Part shown: piece by piece, positions 33,501 to 43,508 of the stretch | Layout of the letters: the number at the start of each line of letters is the position of its first letter | Numbering within the stretch: the stretch's first letter is position 1 | NCBI GenBank assembly: GCA_008802785.1 | Contig: VUYT01000001.1 | Span: 310,001 to 374,000 of the forward strand | Source of the DNA: Symmetrospora coprosmae | Taxonomy: Eukaryota > Basidiomycota > Cystobasidiomycetes > Symmetrosporaceae | Reading direction: 5' to 3' | DNA: 64,000 nucleotides | Notes under the pieces: generated by a model | What the model was told of the DNA's origin: nothing | The model's input: only the letters and a program-made list of their open reading frames with translations | Database searches by the model: none | Position numbers and translations under genes: made by a program

Positions 33501-35063
33501 CACTCCGGCCGAGAAGTCGCCGAAGCCAGGCCTGCTGTTCAAGGCAGCAGCACCGGACAGCTTCAAGACGCTGTCGAGGAGATTGATCAGGGGGTGCTTT
33601 CGCGCAGCCGAAGCGACAGTGCACTCTATAAGAGCAGCAGCGAGCAGTCGATCGCCAGGTCCCATGGAGAGACGCTAACCCGCGCCACGAGCACGCAGAG
33701 CATGCGCATTGAGGAAGAGATCGAGGACCTGCTGGAAGGTACCGCTCAGCAGAGTCTCTCCATGCGTGAGTTCCTAAGGATGCGGCTTTCGGTGCACGCA
33801 GTCAGAGCTGACAGATCAGGAGGTGCTCAGCTCGAACACCGCCGCAGAGCTGCCTATCACCTCCGCTACAGCGAAGCGGCACCATCAGCAGGCCATACGG
33901 GCCGCGTCAACTCGGCTCTCGCTCGCCGGCAGCAAGTCCCGTGCCAGTCTTACCAGCGCTCGACCGTGGCACACCGCGCCCATATGATCGTCGGACACCC
34001 TCGCCCCTCTTCGACGACGAGGACAGCCCCTTCCTTTCGTCCCAGGCTGAGCTGTCCCTCAGCAAGAAGCGGGGCTGGGCGGACGAAGCAGGAGATGACG
34101 AGGCTGCTTCTATAGCATCGAAGCGCGCTCTGCGGTCTATCGGGACTCCGCAGCGGCCTTCACCGCAGAGCCGGGCGGAACCGGTTGCGAAGGGCAGGAC
34201 ACCTAGTCGCGAAGACGCACAGAACGTCTGTAAAGACGCTAGACAGGCGGTGCGTATGGAGAAGGCTTTCTTCGTTCGCCTCAGTGATTTCAGCTGAGCA
34301 TACGTGTGTGCTTGCTAGACCCGACAATCGTCCATCTCGCGGGTTGGCAGTGTCAGGCAAGACCGGCAAGCTGACTTGCAGAGGCAGGGCAGTTTGCCTC
34401 GGTCACCGCATACTCGAAGCCTGTACATGCAGAGCCGGGTTCCCGGACCCCCCAGCCAGAGCACAGGGCAGGCAGCTTTGAGTGCGAAGGGTCCTGCCGC
34501 AGGTGTCAGTCGGATTCCGCGGAAGCCTGCGCCCGGAACGGAGCACTCGGCCATATCGCAAACACCGGCAGATGACGACGATGTGGACATGGAGATTGCG
34601 CTTGTTCGCAAGGAGAGTCTTCTGGAGCGGGCCAAGGTGAATCGCATTGCCGATGCGTAGGCACCCTGAACAGCAGGCTGACCAAACATCCATCAATAAC
34701 AGCATGCAGAAGAGAGAAAAGTCCTGCAAGCGCGGATTGAGGAGCTACAGCAACAAGTGGCAGATGGTCGCTCAGAGGCCGAGACTCTCAAGCTCGCTCT
34801 GGGAAAGATCGAAGCAGCGCATGAGACCGAGATGGAAATCTTTGCCGAGGTGAGCTCCGGCTTGCATAAAGGTACCTTCGGGCCCGCCGCTGATTCCGCT
34901 TCTGCTTCTGCAGCAAACGATCCAAATGGCAAACAGCAAGCTAGACAGCTATGTCGCGACGACCGATGTGAAGATGCGGGACTTGGAGGCGGAGAATGAA
35001 CGACTTCGAAAGGAGCGCAAGGCTCTGCAGGCTCTTTTGCGGAGTAAATCGGCGTCGGGGTGA
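30513..35063 (+). CDS. RhoGEF (DH-PH) with C-terminal coiled coil
   Basis: Guanine-nucleotide exchange factor for a Rho-type GTPase. Exons read with confidence are 30513-30756, 30858-30970, 31035-31130, 31205-31405, 31474-31842, 31913-32273, 32343-32596, 32683-32795, 32863-32948, 33028-33765, then 34382-34636, 34703-34849 and 34914-35063. The DH domain begins LLLELESTEGTYVRRLKVLH and continues LYAHPLRDFARNRDTEIIPL, GNIEAILPANEAFL and LIEAAQRIPRYRLLLKGIVK (helix H8). The PH region includes RYFIDCIDVLDTRLS, DLLCTLFLFNDRILVAKR and RHFVIIKPERPEDKTRFLSN. A long Ser-rich linker and a C-terminal coiled coil follow (LQARIEELQQQVADGRSEAE). Between 33806 and 34249 two protein-like frames must be joined and the junction is uncertain. 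Confidence 0.88.
30771..30795. repeat. (GGCGA)5 repeat in RhoGEF intron 1
   Basis: Five tandem GGCGA units directly after the first donor of the RhoGEF gene. Confidence 0.85.
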
Positions 35064-35307
35064 TGTGCGTTCGCAGGACTAAGAAGTGCTGGTTCGATGT
35101 GTGATTGTCGTATGTAGATATTGTCCGTCCGTACTCGATCATATAGGCTTCAAGAAGCAGGTCCGTAGCGGCCGTGTGCGCATTGTTTGGCCATCGGACG
35201 ATTCGCTTGAAAGGGATTTCCGCCAGAGAATAATTCGCACACTCCTTCCGCTGCCTGCTTTTTGTGCGCTTGTAGTCTGCTCACTCTTACGTCCCAAACC
35301 TCGGAAG

Positions 35308-36375
35308 ATGTCCAGCATCAAGACGCTTATGATCTGGAGCTGCCAGCGCAGCCGGTCGACCGTGTTGGAACGGCCTTTCCTGACGCGCGATGATGTCGAA
35401 GTCGTCCACGAACCGATGAGTGAGGCGTAGGACCCATCACGCTATGCATTGCAACAGCTAAGCGACTGTGGAGGGGCGCAGCCGAAGCGAGATTCTACGG
35501 TCCCGAGCGAACCGGCTGCGCCTACTCGGCGGAGCGGATTGCGAGCGAATACACTCAGTATGCAGACGTGACCTTTGAGATGTGCTGGAACAGAATCGCG
35601 ACAGTGCCTGCAGGCAGACGGTTGGTGGTAGCGAAAGAAGTAGGCGATGCTCCGGCCCCTCCCGCCGCGCGAGATCGGCTCATCCCGCCAGATCTTTGAT
35701 GCTGACATGTCTCAAGGACAGCATGCAAAATCTGTATTCCTGCCCCAGGTAGCCTCCGAGTACTCGCCGACATTGCCTGACTTTGCAAAAGACGGCAATC
35801 CGACCGTCATTCCGACTGCCAGACTGCTGGCTCCCGAGATCGCACACATCTTTCTCATTCGAACTCCTAAGGAGTACATACCCAGCCTCCATGGCCTGCT
35901 AGTATCGAGCAAGACGGGTATAGGACAGTTCGACCCGGAGGAAGTGCGGATGCACGAGTCGAAGCGGCTGTACGACTTCATCGCGTTGCGCGGCGTTGGC
36001 GGTCGTACTCCCGTCGTCATCGACTCGGAGGATCTGATTGGCCATCCCGAAGCTGTCCTGCGACACCTTTGCGAGATAGGCGGGATGGAGTATAGGCCGG
36101 CGATGTTGGCATGGAACGCTGGTGATGCTCGAGTATCGGAGCTGTACTGCCTATCCAGAGCTTGGCGTGAGTGCGCATGCAGATCGCATCGGCAGAATAG
36201 CACTGATCCCTGCAATGTAGCAGACGAGGGAGCCCTGAATAGCACGGGCATTCTTCCCAAGAATGATGCTAGCGCCTACGCCGATGCAGCAGCCCTGCCC
36301 GAGGTGCAAGAAGCCATCGAGGCAAATGAGCCCATCTATGCCTATCTGAAGGCGAGAGCGGTCCGATTCGCGTAA
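35308..36375 (+). CDS. P-loop sulfotransferase-like protein
   Basis: Exons 35308-35419, 35482-35627, 35692-36166 and 36224-36375 sum to 885 nt (294 residues). The N-terminus SSIKTLMIWSCQRSRSTVLE contains the 5'-phosphosulfate-binding loop equivalent (CQRSRST). VVHEPMTEARFYGPERTG and VIFDADMSQGQHAKSVFLPQ follow. HIFLIRTPKEYIPSLHGLLV supplies the conserved FLIRxP segment seen before the 3'-phosphate loop of sulfotransferases. The C-terminal part has TPVVIDSEDLIGHPEAVLRH and WHEGALNSTGILP. This is the soluble fungal group often annotated as P-loop NTPase or sulfotransferase-like; substrate unknown. The exon 2 donor has an alternative three bases upstream. The stop lies 33 bases from the convergent deubiquitinase stop. 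Confidence 0.82.
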
Positions 36376-36408
36376 GACGAACCAGGATTGGCGCGTGTAT
36401 TCAGCCAT

Positions 36409-38334
36409 CTAGGGCGTATCGTGGACAAAGGCCTTCGCAGTAGCCTGCCAGCTTTCGATGATCTCGCCGACGAGCACTGAGCGTGCTGACTTGGCGGATG
36501 CCGCAACGCTATCCACGCGCTCGTAGAACAGCAAGAATGGATTGGCCCTGAGCATCTCGTCGACTGTGGATAGGTCGACGTCCTCGTCCGAGATGCGGAA
36601 CCACTCGTCCGAGATGCGCCCGCTTCCGGCGGGGGTCGGGCGCCGTCTGAAAGAGACGTAGTGGCCGTTACTATGCGAACCAAAATGTACGACGAGGGAG
36701 GTCACGCGGTAGACGTTCTCAGGGCGTCTCCCTCCCGAGTCGCCGTCCTTGGATCTCGGCCAGGACGAGATGGGCTGGTTCGGCTTCATACTGAGTGTTT
36801 GCGAGGTGGTGTACGGGTCCATGTTGAGGTACTCTGGAATGACGACCTGGCAGTGGTTCTTGGCAGAATAGCCGTATCCGCCATCGGAAAAGCTTGATCG
36901 CGAAAGGTGAATCACCAGAAGACGCGGCGGCGACGAGTACATGATCTGCTTCGAAGCTGGTCCGGCGGCCCGATCGAGGCGCGCGTTGTTGAGGATGGAG
37001 CTCATGTCTGCCTCGTAGTCCTGAGCAGTGATGACGTCCTGTAAGCGGGCGACTGTCTTCTGCAGCTCGCGCACCCGCTTCTTCTTCGACGCTGATGCGG
37101 AGCTGGCTTCCTGCTTCTGCTCCAACAAGCGGTAATGGGTGGCGAGGACTGAGCACCGACGACACGTGTACTCATCTATGAGTTCGAGCTGCGTGTGCTC
37201 AGCTAGTATGGTTTCGAGCCGGCAGGAGCGCATTGATGGCACGTTGAGCGTGATGTTCTCGGCTGACCGGTGACGAATAGCTTCGGCTGACGAGGGGTTT
37301 GGTCTGGTTTAGTCATGTCATGAAGCGCCGGAGACGCCGAACGGGACGAGCTCACCGTAACCGCACGTCATACAGCTCGTTCTGTGAGCAGTCTTGGCTT
37401 CGAACGGGTTCTTCAAGGCGTCATCGCCAGCCTGAGGAAGAACTGTACATCAGGCACGTGCTCCTCGACAGGATGCAGTCCGCGTCCAGCTCACAATTCT
37501 TGTGAGAGCCAGCACTTCATCCGAAGGGACGAGGAGCTCCTTCATGCCGACTTTGTCAAGACGCTTCTTCTCCAAATTGGCGTACAGCACCTTCTTTTCT
37601 TCCTCGATGGTCTCGGTCAGGATGAGAAAGAACTCGTGCGCGTCTTGTTGCCCCGAGCCTTGCATGATTCGCTTGCGATTCCTCGAAGCGTTGCTGCTGG
37701 AGCTCGAGTTCATGAGGCTGTGTACGAGGTTGTTCGTCCGCAGGACGGAAGAGCGCGGCGAGGCCGTGTTGAGGGTCCGCAAGAGCGTGTAGAGTGCGAG
37801 GGTGAACTCGAGGTGTACACCCTCAGGCGCGGACTCGAGGAGGTTGCGCAGGTAGGCGAGGAAGCTGGGCGATGATGCGAGGGATTGCACGACAGAGTTG
37901 AGATAGCACGTCGTGCTCGTGTTGAGCAAGCCTGGGTAGGTTGTCCCGCTGCCATCGAGATTGACGCAGTCATCCTCGTCCTCGAGCGGCGGCAAGGCAG
38001 GGCGGCCAGCAGCAGCAGCAGCAGCAGCAGTGCCGTTCACCGGGCTGCTCGCCTTCGCCTTTCTCGACCTCTCCAACGCAAGGAGGACAATGCCCTGCAT
38101 GTCGAGCCTGCGTAGGCTCCGCCGCACAAGCTCGCCGACAACGAAAAGCGCAGCGAGGATGAGCGCAGTTCGGGTTGCTGTTCCGCTCAGCAGCTGCTGG
38201 AATGGCGATGACGATGACGATGCCTGCGACCGCAAGCGCAGCGAACGAGGATACGAGTATGAGTAGGAGCTGTCGCCAATGGGTGATGCTATTGATCCGC
38301 TTCCACCGTAGGCGCCATCATTCATCGCCAACAA
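36409..38334 (-). CDS. Membrane-anchored ubiquitin-specific protease (Ubp1/USP30-like)
   Basis: Exons 38334-37495, 37431-37356 and 37286-36409 sum to 1794 nt (597 residues). One membrane segment lies at ~54-71 (RTALILAALFVVGELVRR), as in yeast Ubp1 and animal USP30. The Cys box reads TTYPGLLNTSTTCYLNS, with catalytic C143 and the oxyanion Asn138 five residues before it; the usual Gly-Asn between them is Ser-Thr. GSGQQDAHEFFLILTETIEE is the QQDAHEF motif. NPFEAKTAHRTSCMTCGY holds one Cys pair of the zinc finger and DEYTCRRCSVLATHYR the second. The His box VHFGSHSNGHYVSFRR gives H514, and FRISDEDV the third catalytic position. All catalytic residues are present. A poly-Ala run follows the membrane anchor. 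Confidence 0.94.
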
Positions 38335-38583
38335 CGAGCAGGCGAAATGTCGAAAGGAAAGAGCGAGCGCGTCGATGCGGCATCAGATACTCTCGGCCGA
38401 CAGTTTGCGCAGACAAGGAAGCGGCAATGCGAGAGTAGTCTACGGACGGCCCAGCCATTACTCTATGTTGCTCCTCAAGGTGTACCCTCTTCGCAAGACG
38501 CCCTCAACAGACACCTACATAATCTCGCATCATAACCCTCCGACGATTCTACGTAAAAGGAGGTCCCCCCACAGACCATTCGC

Positions 38584-40655
38584 CTACGTCTGATACCTAT
38601 ACAGAACGTGCCTGTCTCCGTGAAGCAGTCGCTCCTCCAGCGGAACTGATGAGAAGCCATCCTGCTTCCCTGTCAATGCCGATTCCTGGTTGCCTGCAAG
38701 ACGTGCCTCGCGTCGCTTGTTGGCGCGTCCAAGGAAGTATGTCAGCAGCCCAGCCACGACGGCTGCCGCTACCAAGTAGCATAGCGTGATGATGTGAGGG
38801 AGGCGGTAGTGGTTCGCAGCGAATCTTGCCGGAGTAGGGCGGTAGATCATGACGCTCGTGATGGCGCCGCAGTTGCCTATCGAGATCTGCATGCCTAGAG
38901 CCGTGGCTCGCTTCGTCTGCGAGCTGACGTTCTCCGATGGCCAAGATAGCACGAGAGCGTTGGCTGCGTAGATTCCTGCGATGACGAGGAAGAGGCCGAC
39001 ATAGCTCGAGCCTGCGCGAGTGTCGGCAATGAGCAGAATGTAGCCTAACGATATGATACAATCACAGTCAGCTTCCATGTCGGTCTTGCGTACAGGCTGC
39101 ATGCCGACTTACCGATGATAGTCAGAGCATCAAAGGCGATGATGAATGGCCCTCGCTTCTTCAGCTTGTGCGAGTAGTAAGCACCGCCCATGGTGACGAA
39201 GAAAGCGAGGACGTATGGAGGCGTCGACATCAACTGACTCCGCCAGGTAGCGAAGCCGAGTCCGCGAATGATGGTCGGGCTAACGAACATATGGGCAACT
39301 CGCACATAAGCCTCGAAAAGGCTGGCAGACAGATCGTTCGCAGACGGAGTACTCACGAGAACAGGGTGATGGAGTAGAGGGAGAACGAGTGGCAGTGGAA
39401 CAGGGCAGCATAGCCCCAGCACTGAGGGTCCAGAAGGGCAGCCTTGACGCCTGCCCAGTTGAAGTGCTCGTTATCGGCAGCGTCAGAGTCACGCTGCAGT
39501 AGCTGAGAGAGCTGGGTCTTGTCTTCGGCGGTCAAGAAGCGTGCCTTTTCGAGACTTGCCGGGACAAAAGGATAGGCGATGATGGCGACGACGATAGTGA
39601 GGAGGCCTTCAATAATAAATATCCAGCTCCAGCCCGGTTTACCGCCGACGCCTCGCATCTCGCCAATACCGTAGGCAAGGATTCCTGAAATCGCCATGAC
39701 ATGGCATGAGCGTTCTGACCGCAGCCTTTTGCGGGACTGACGTACCTCCGAAAGCACCAGCAACGGCTGCACCAGAAAAGAACAGAGCAACTCGGAAATG
39801 GCGCTGTGTCCAGCAGAGCCTCGTCAGTCCAATTCTACCAGCGCTGGAGAGGGAATCGGACCCACCAGGTGGCGCGGATAGTACAGGCTGAACACGTAGA
39901 CGCATCCCTGTAGATATATATGTCAGCAAAGCCATGTAGACGGCCCGATCCGCTGGCACTCACGGGGAACAAGCCGCACTCGGAGACTCCAAGGAAGAAG
40001 CGGACGACAAACAGGCCTGTCTGGTTGTGAACGAGACCTTGGCAGACCGACACGATTCCCCAGAGAAGCGCAAGCGTGGGCAGCCAGATTTGCGGGTTGA
40101 GCAGCTTTAGCGCCCATTGCGATGGCACCTCGAACAGCACGCTGCAGTCGAGCTCGTCAGCTCGCCTCTCTGCCTGGACTTGTGGGCGGCATAGAGACTC
40201 ACTAGCCGAGGAAGAACAGCATGAGTGCGACATTGTAATTGGACCCCGTAACGCCGAGATCGGTTGTAAGGCCTTCGAGTCGGGCGTTTCCCTGTGTCAG
40301 ACGAATATCAGCTGATGCTCAGGAGGGCCGAAGGGCAAAGCGACGCACAATGTTACTCCGGTCAAGGAATGAGAGCAGATCTGTGCAAACGGGACGGAGC
40401 ATTAGCAAGCATCGTGGAAATAGGACTTTCGGCGCGTACATAGGAGAGTCAGGATTGGCAAGAGACTGTGCAGGGGTCAGTACACCTTGAAGTCTGCAAG
40501 TTGTTCTGGCGCCATGCATCAACTCACTGCGTGTCAACCTTGCGCAGAAGCTTTGCCTCTGATTGCTCATCGATGGAGCGCGCCGGCGTTCCTAGCGAGT
40601 CCGTCGCCGAAGGTGGCGTCACGGTGCCTTTGACAGCCTTTTCGTCGACAGACAT
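38584..40655 (-). CDS. MFS permease, anion:cation symporter (Dal5/Tna1-like)
   Basis: Ten exons: 40655-40528, 40465-40440, 40380-40349, 40291-40203, 40141-39964, 39907-39866, 39803-39746, 39684-39357, 39279-39113 and 39044-38584. They sum to 1509 nt (502 residues). Twelve membrane helices are expected. Family marks are THLLPILTLLYLLSFLDRSN, GNARLEGLTTDLGVTGSNYN, VALMLFFLGYVLFEVPSQWA, RFFLGVSECGLFPGCVYVFS and GKPGWSWIFIIEGLLTIVVA. Characterised members carry allantoate, nicotinate, biotin, pantothenate and similar organic anions. It is transcribed divergently from a TauD-like dioxygenase, suggesting a shared substrate pathway. Exons of 26, 32, 42 and 58 nt are notably small. Confidence 0.95.
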
Positions 40656-41228
40656 GGCGCGAATACCTGAGGAGTGAGGAAGGAGGAGGTACGTAGCGAC
40701 GAAGAGGACAGAAGTGCTAGGATGGCAGTCCGTGCTGGCGTCGCCTTGTCCGCTGAGCGGAACCGTCAAGGTCTTTCCGCCCCGAAATCGCAGGTCGTGC
40801 TTCATCCATCATATCGCGCCTTCTCGAGCGCGTTCTCGGTAGAATACCACTTCATCCTCGTCTTGCTCAGCATTTGGCGCCATCTCGCGCTGTCTCATTC
40901 GCCTTCTGCGGTCCTTCAGCAGCAGCCAGGCAGGCGGGATCCGGCCGCGGCGACTTCCCGAAAATAGGGGCTCGTCGCCTTGATTGTCGAGCTCGCCTTC
41001 GAGAGACGAACAAGCACGCCTTCGACAATGCACGTGTGAAGCTTCACCCAGGGCCCTCGGCATCGATGGGAGCAGCAATCGCAAACCCGGCCATTCTTCC
41101 TTTGGTCCAAGCATTCGTCGAGCTCGCCTTTGAGAATTACCGGTACCGTTCGGGCGCTCCTCTCAGCTTGCCCTTCTCCACCTCGTTTCCTTTCCCAATT
41201 CCCTCCCTCTCATCACAGCGTAGCGACC
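40656..41228. promoter_or_regulatory. Shared promoter region of MFS permease and TauD-like gene
   Basis: 573 bases between divergent starts at 40655 (-) and 41229 (+). A pyrimidine-rich leader precedes 41229, and an upstream ATG lies at about 41067. A co-regulated pair is inferred from position; no specific operator was identified. Confidence 0.5.
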
Positions 41229-43114
41229 ATGCCAGCCCTCGCATCCGTAGTTGAGCCCATCAAGTCAGCCTTCATCGGCTCTGAAGCTAATGCGCCAGTC
41301 AAGCCTACTGCGCGCAGCGCCGAGCTTACCTCGGTTGGTTATCACCGAAGCTCTCGGGCAAGGCAATGGAGGAGGGCCATACGCTGAGGCCTATTTTCTT
41401 AACTATCGCCAGGGCCAACACGAGCCACTCTTCGACGAGCTTGTCCCGTACGAGCAGTTTCCGGACCGTGTTGACGGCCCGACTCTCTGGGTCAAGGAGG
41501 ACTACCAGACCAGCCCTGAGAAGTGGCAGTACCGTTTCACGCCCGACGATGTACGTATCAGTCGTGGTTGTCGCTGTCCTGTGATGGGCCGGCGGCCTTG
41601 GGTGCAGCCGCTGAATGGATTTCGCGTGTTTGCCATGGCTCACTCGCAAACAGGTCCAGGACATTGGCCGAGCGGCCGACGAATTCCTCGCCCGAGGCAG
41701 ACAGCTGGTGGAGATCTCCAAAGCCGAGTTTCAGCTTGGCTCGCACCTGACCGAGCTGCTCCAAGAGACGAGAAGCGATCTCATCGATGGCAAGGGCTTC
41801 ACCCTCTTCAAGGGGTTCCCGACTACCCGGGACTGGGACGTCGAGAAGGTCGCCGTTGCCTACATGGGTCAGTCTTCAAGCTGCGTTGATCAGCTCGAGT
41901 GGGTTGCATTCTGACGATCCGATACGTCGAATCTTTGTCCCCCTAGGTCTTGGTTCGCACTTGGGTGCCTTCCTGTCGCAAAATGGAAAGGGTGAGTACC
42001 TGCGTGCCCTGTGTACAGCAGGGCCACCAGCTGAACAGGCGACTGTCTGTCGGTAGGCCACATCCTCGGACATGTCAAAGATCTTGGGAACGACCCCACG
42101 CAGATAGACAAGGTTCGAATTTACTCAACGCGGGCTCGTCAACACGCACATGTCGATGATGCGTAAGTCGGCCAATTCGTCGCTTGGATCTATTCGGAGC
42201 AGTGCTGAGAAGAGGGTGGATCTCCGTCGCAGCGATATCATCGGTCTTCTATGCCTGCACCGGGCACTTGAGGGCGGAGAGTCCGACATAGTCTCGAGCC
42301 ACCACCTCTACAATCTCTTGCGAAAGGAGAGGCCAGACGTTCTCAAGACGTTAGCCGAACCCAACTGGTACTTTGACCGAAAGGGAGAAGTGTCGCAGGG
42401 GGAGAAGCCGTACATCCGCTGCGCACTCCTTTACTACTATAAGAACCGGATCATTCTTCACCATGATCCGTACTTCGTGGTGAGCGATGCCGAGTCTCGA
42501 GTCTCGTTTCAGACGGAGTGGTGATGCTGATGCTGGCGGGGGTACTGTTGCAGCGGTCATTGAAGCGTTTCTGGGACAGCGGAGAGGTTCCTCCGCTTAG
42601 TCCCGCTCAGGAGGAGGCGATCCAGGTCCTGGAGGCCATCGCGATGAGGGAGGCCATGCACATGGTCCTTGTCAGTCCTGAGAACGGTACCAAGGGGATG
42701 GCCGCAATCGCAGATACTGATGTGAGCATGACCATCTCGCAGGAGGTCGGCGACATCCAGTTCGTCAGTGGCGTGCACCTTTTGCACGCGAGGACCGGTG
42801 AGCAGCGTACCGCGGGCGACAATAAGCATGCATGTCCAACATGTCCAACGTATGCTGAAGCTCTCTCGTCCTCTCTCGAGCAGCTTACATCGACCACCCT
42901 CCACCAGCACCTAAGCGGTGAGTCCGGGCGTCATCAGAGCAGACAGGAGAAGGGCTGAGAACTTTCCTCCTGCAGGCAACTTATGCGATTGTGGCTGGCT
43001 ACAAGCGAGGCCGAGGGTGGATGGGCGCTTCCCTTCCATGACTCGAAGGCACACCGACGGGGCGGCATCCAGGTGGACGACAGGCCTCACACCAGTCCTC
43101 TCGACGCGGAGTAG
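41229..43114 (+). CDS. TauD/TfdA-like 2-oxoglutarate dioxygenase
   Basis: Non-heme Fe(II)/2-oxoglutarate oxygenase. Exons 41229-41333, 41413-41550, 41654-41867, 41947-41991, 42057-42162, 42233-42479, 42554-42797, 42884-42917 and 42976-43114 sum to 1272 nt (423 residues). The N-terminal part is WVKEDYQTSPEKWQYRFTPD and LIDGKGFTLFKGFPTTRDW. The first iron triad residues are in RQHAHVDDADIIGLLCL (H199-x-D201). The distal His is in DIQFVSGVHLLHARTAYID (H363), with the 2-oxoglutarate-binding Arg expected in RQLMRLWL just after. Fungal homologues are annotated as TauD or clavaminate-synthase-like and the substrate is not inferable from sequence. The divergent MFS permease suggests uptake and oxidation of one small acid, perhaps a sulfonate. 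Confidence 0.94.
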
Positions 43115-43508
43115 ACGCCGCGGGAGAGATCGAACGAGCTTCTTGGACAGAGATGTAGCTTAGCAGAGGATGATAGCCATGGAAGCAGTGTGAAAGCGGA
43201 CCGTTCGCGCATTCGACCACGCAGCAGGACCGGACGGGTGAGATCGGCACATCCTGGCGAGCATTGTGACTCGACATTCGGGCTCGCGCAGACTGGCCTG
43301 CCATGCTGAATCGCTCTTGATGTGCGCGTCTTCTTTCGGCATATCGGCAGTCTTCCTCTTGCTACTATCTCGCCGACATCTCGGCGACCAGAGGGACCCT
43401 CCTCTACAGTATTCCCCTGCCTCGTCGAAGCTGCGCGGTGGCGTTGCCGCTCTTTGCCTTGCTCGCAACTGCACGCAGTTCCAGCACGAAAGGATACTAT
43501 AGCACACG
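43115..43508. other. Intergenic, tandem genes; eIF5B promoter
   Basis: 394 bases. Protein-like frames on either strand are not supported. It ends with the eIF5B start context (CACGATGG). Confidence 0.35.
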
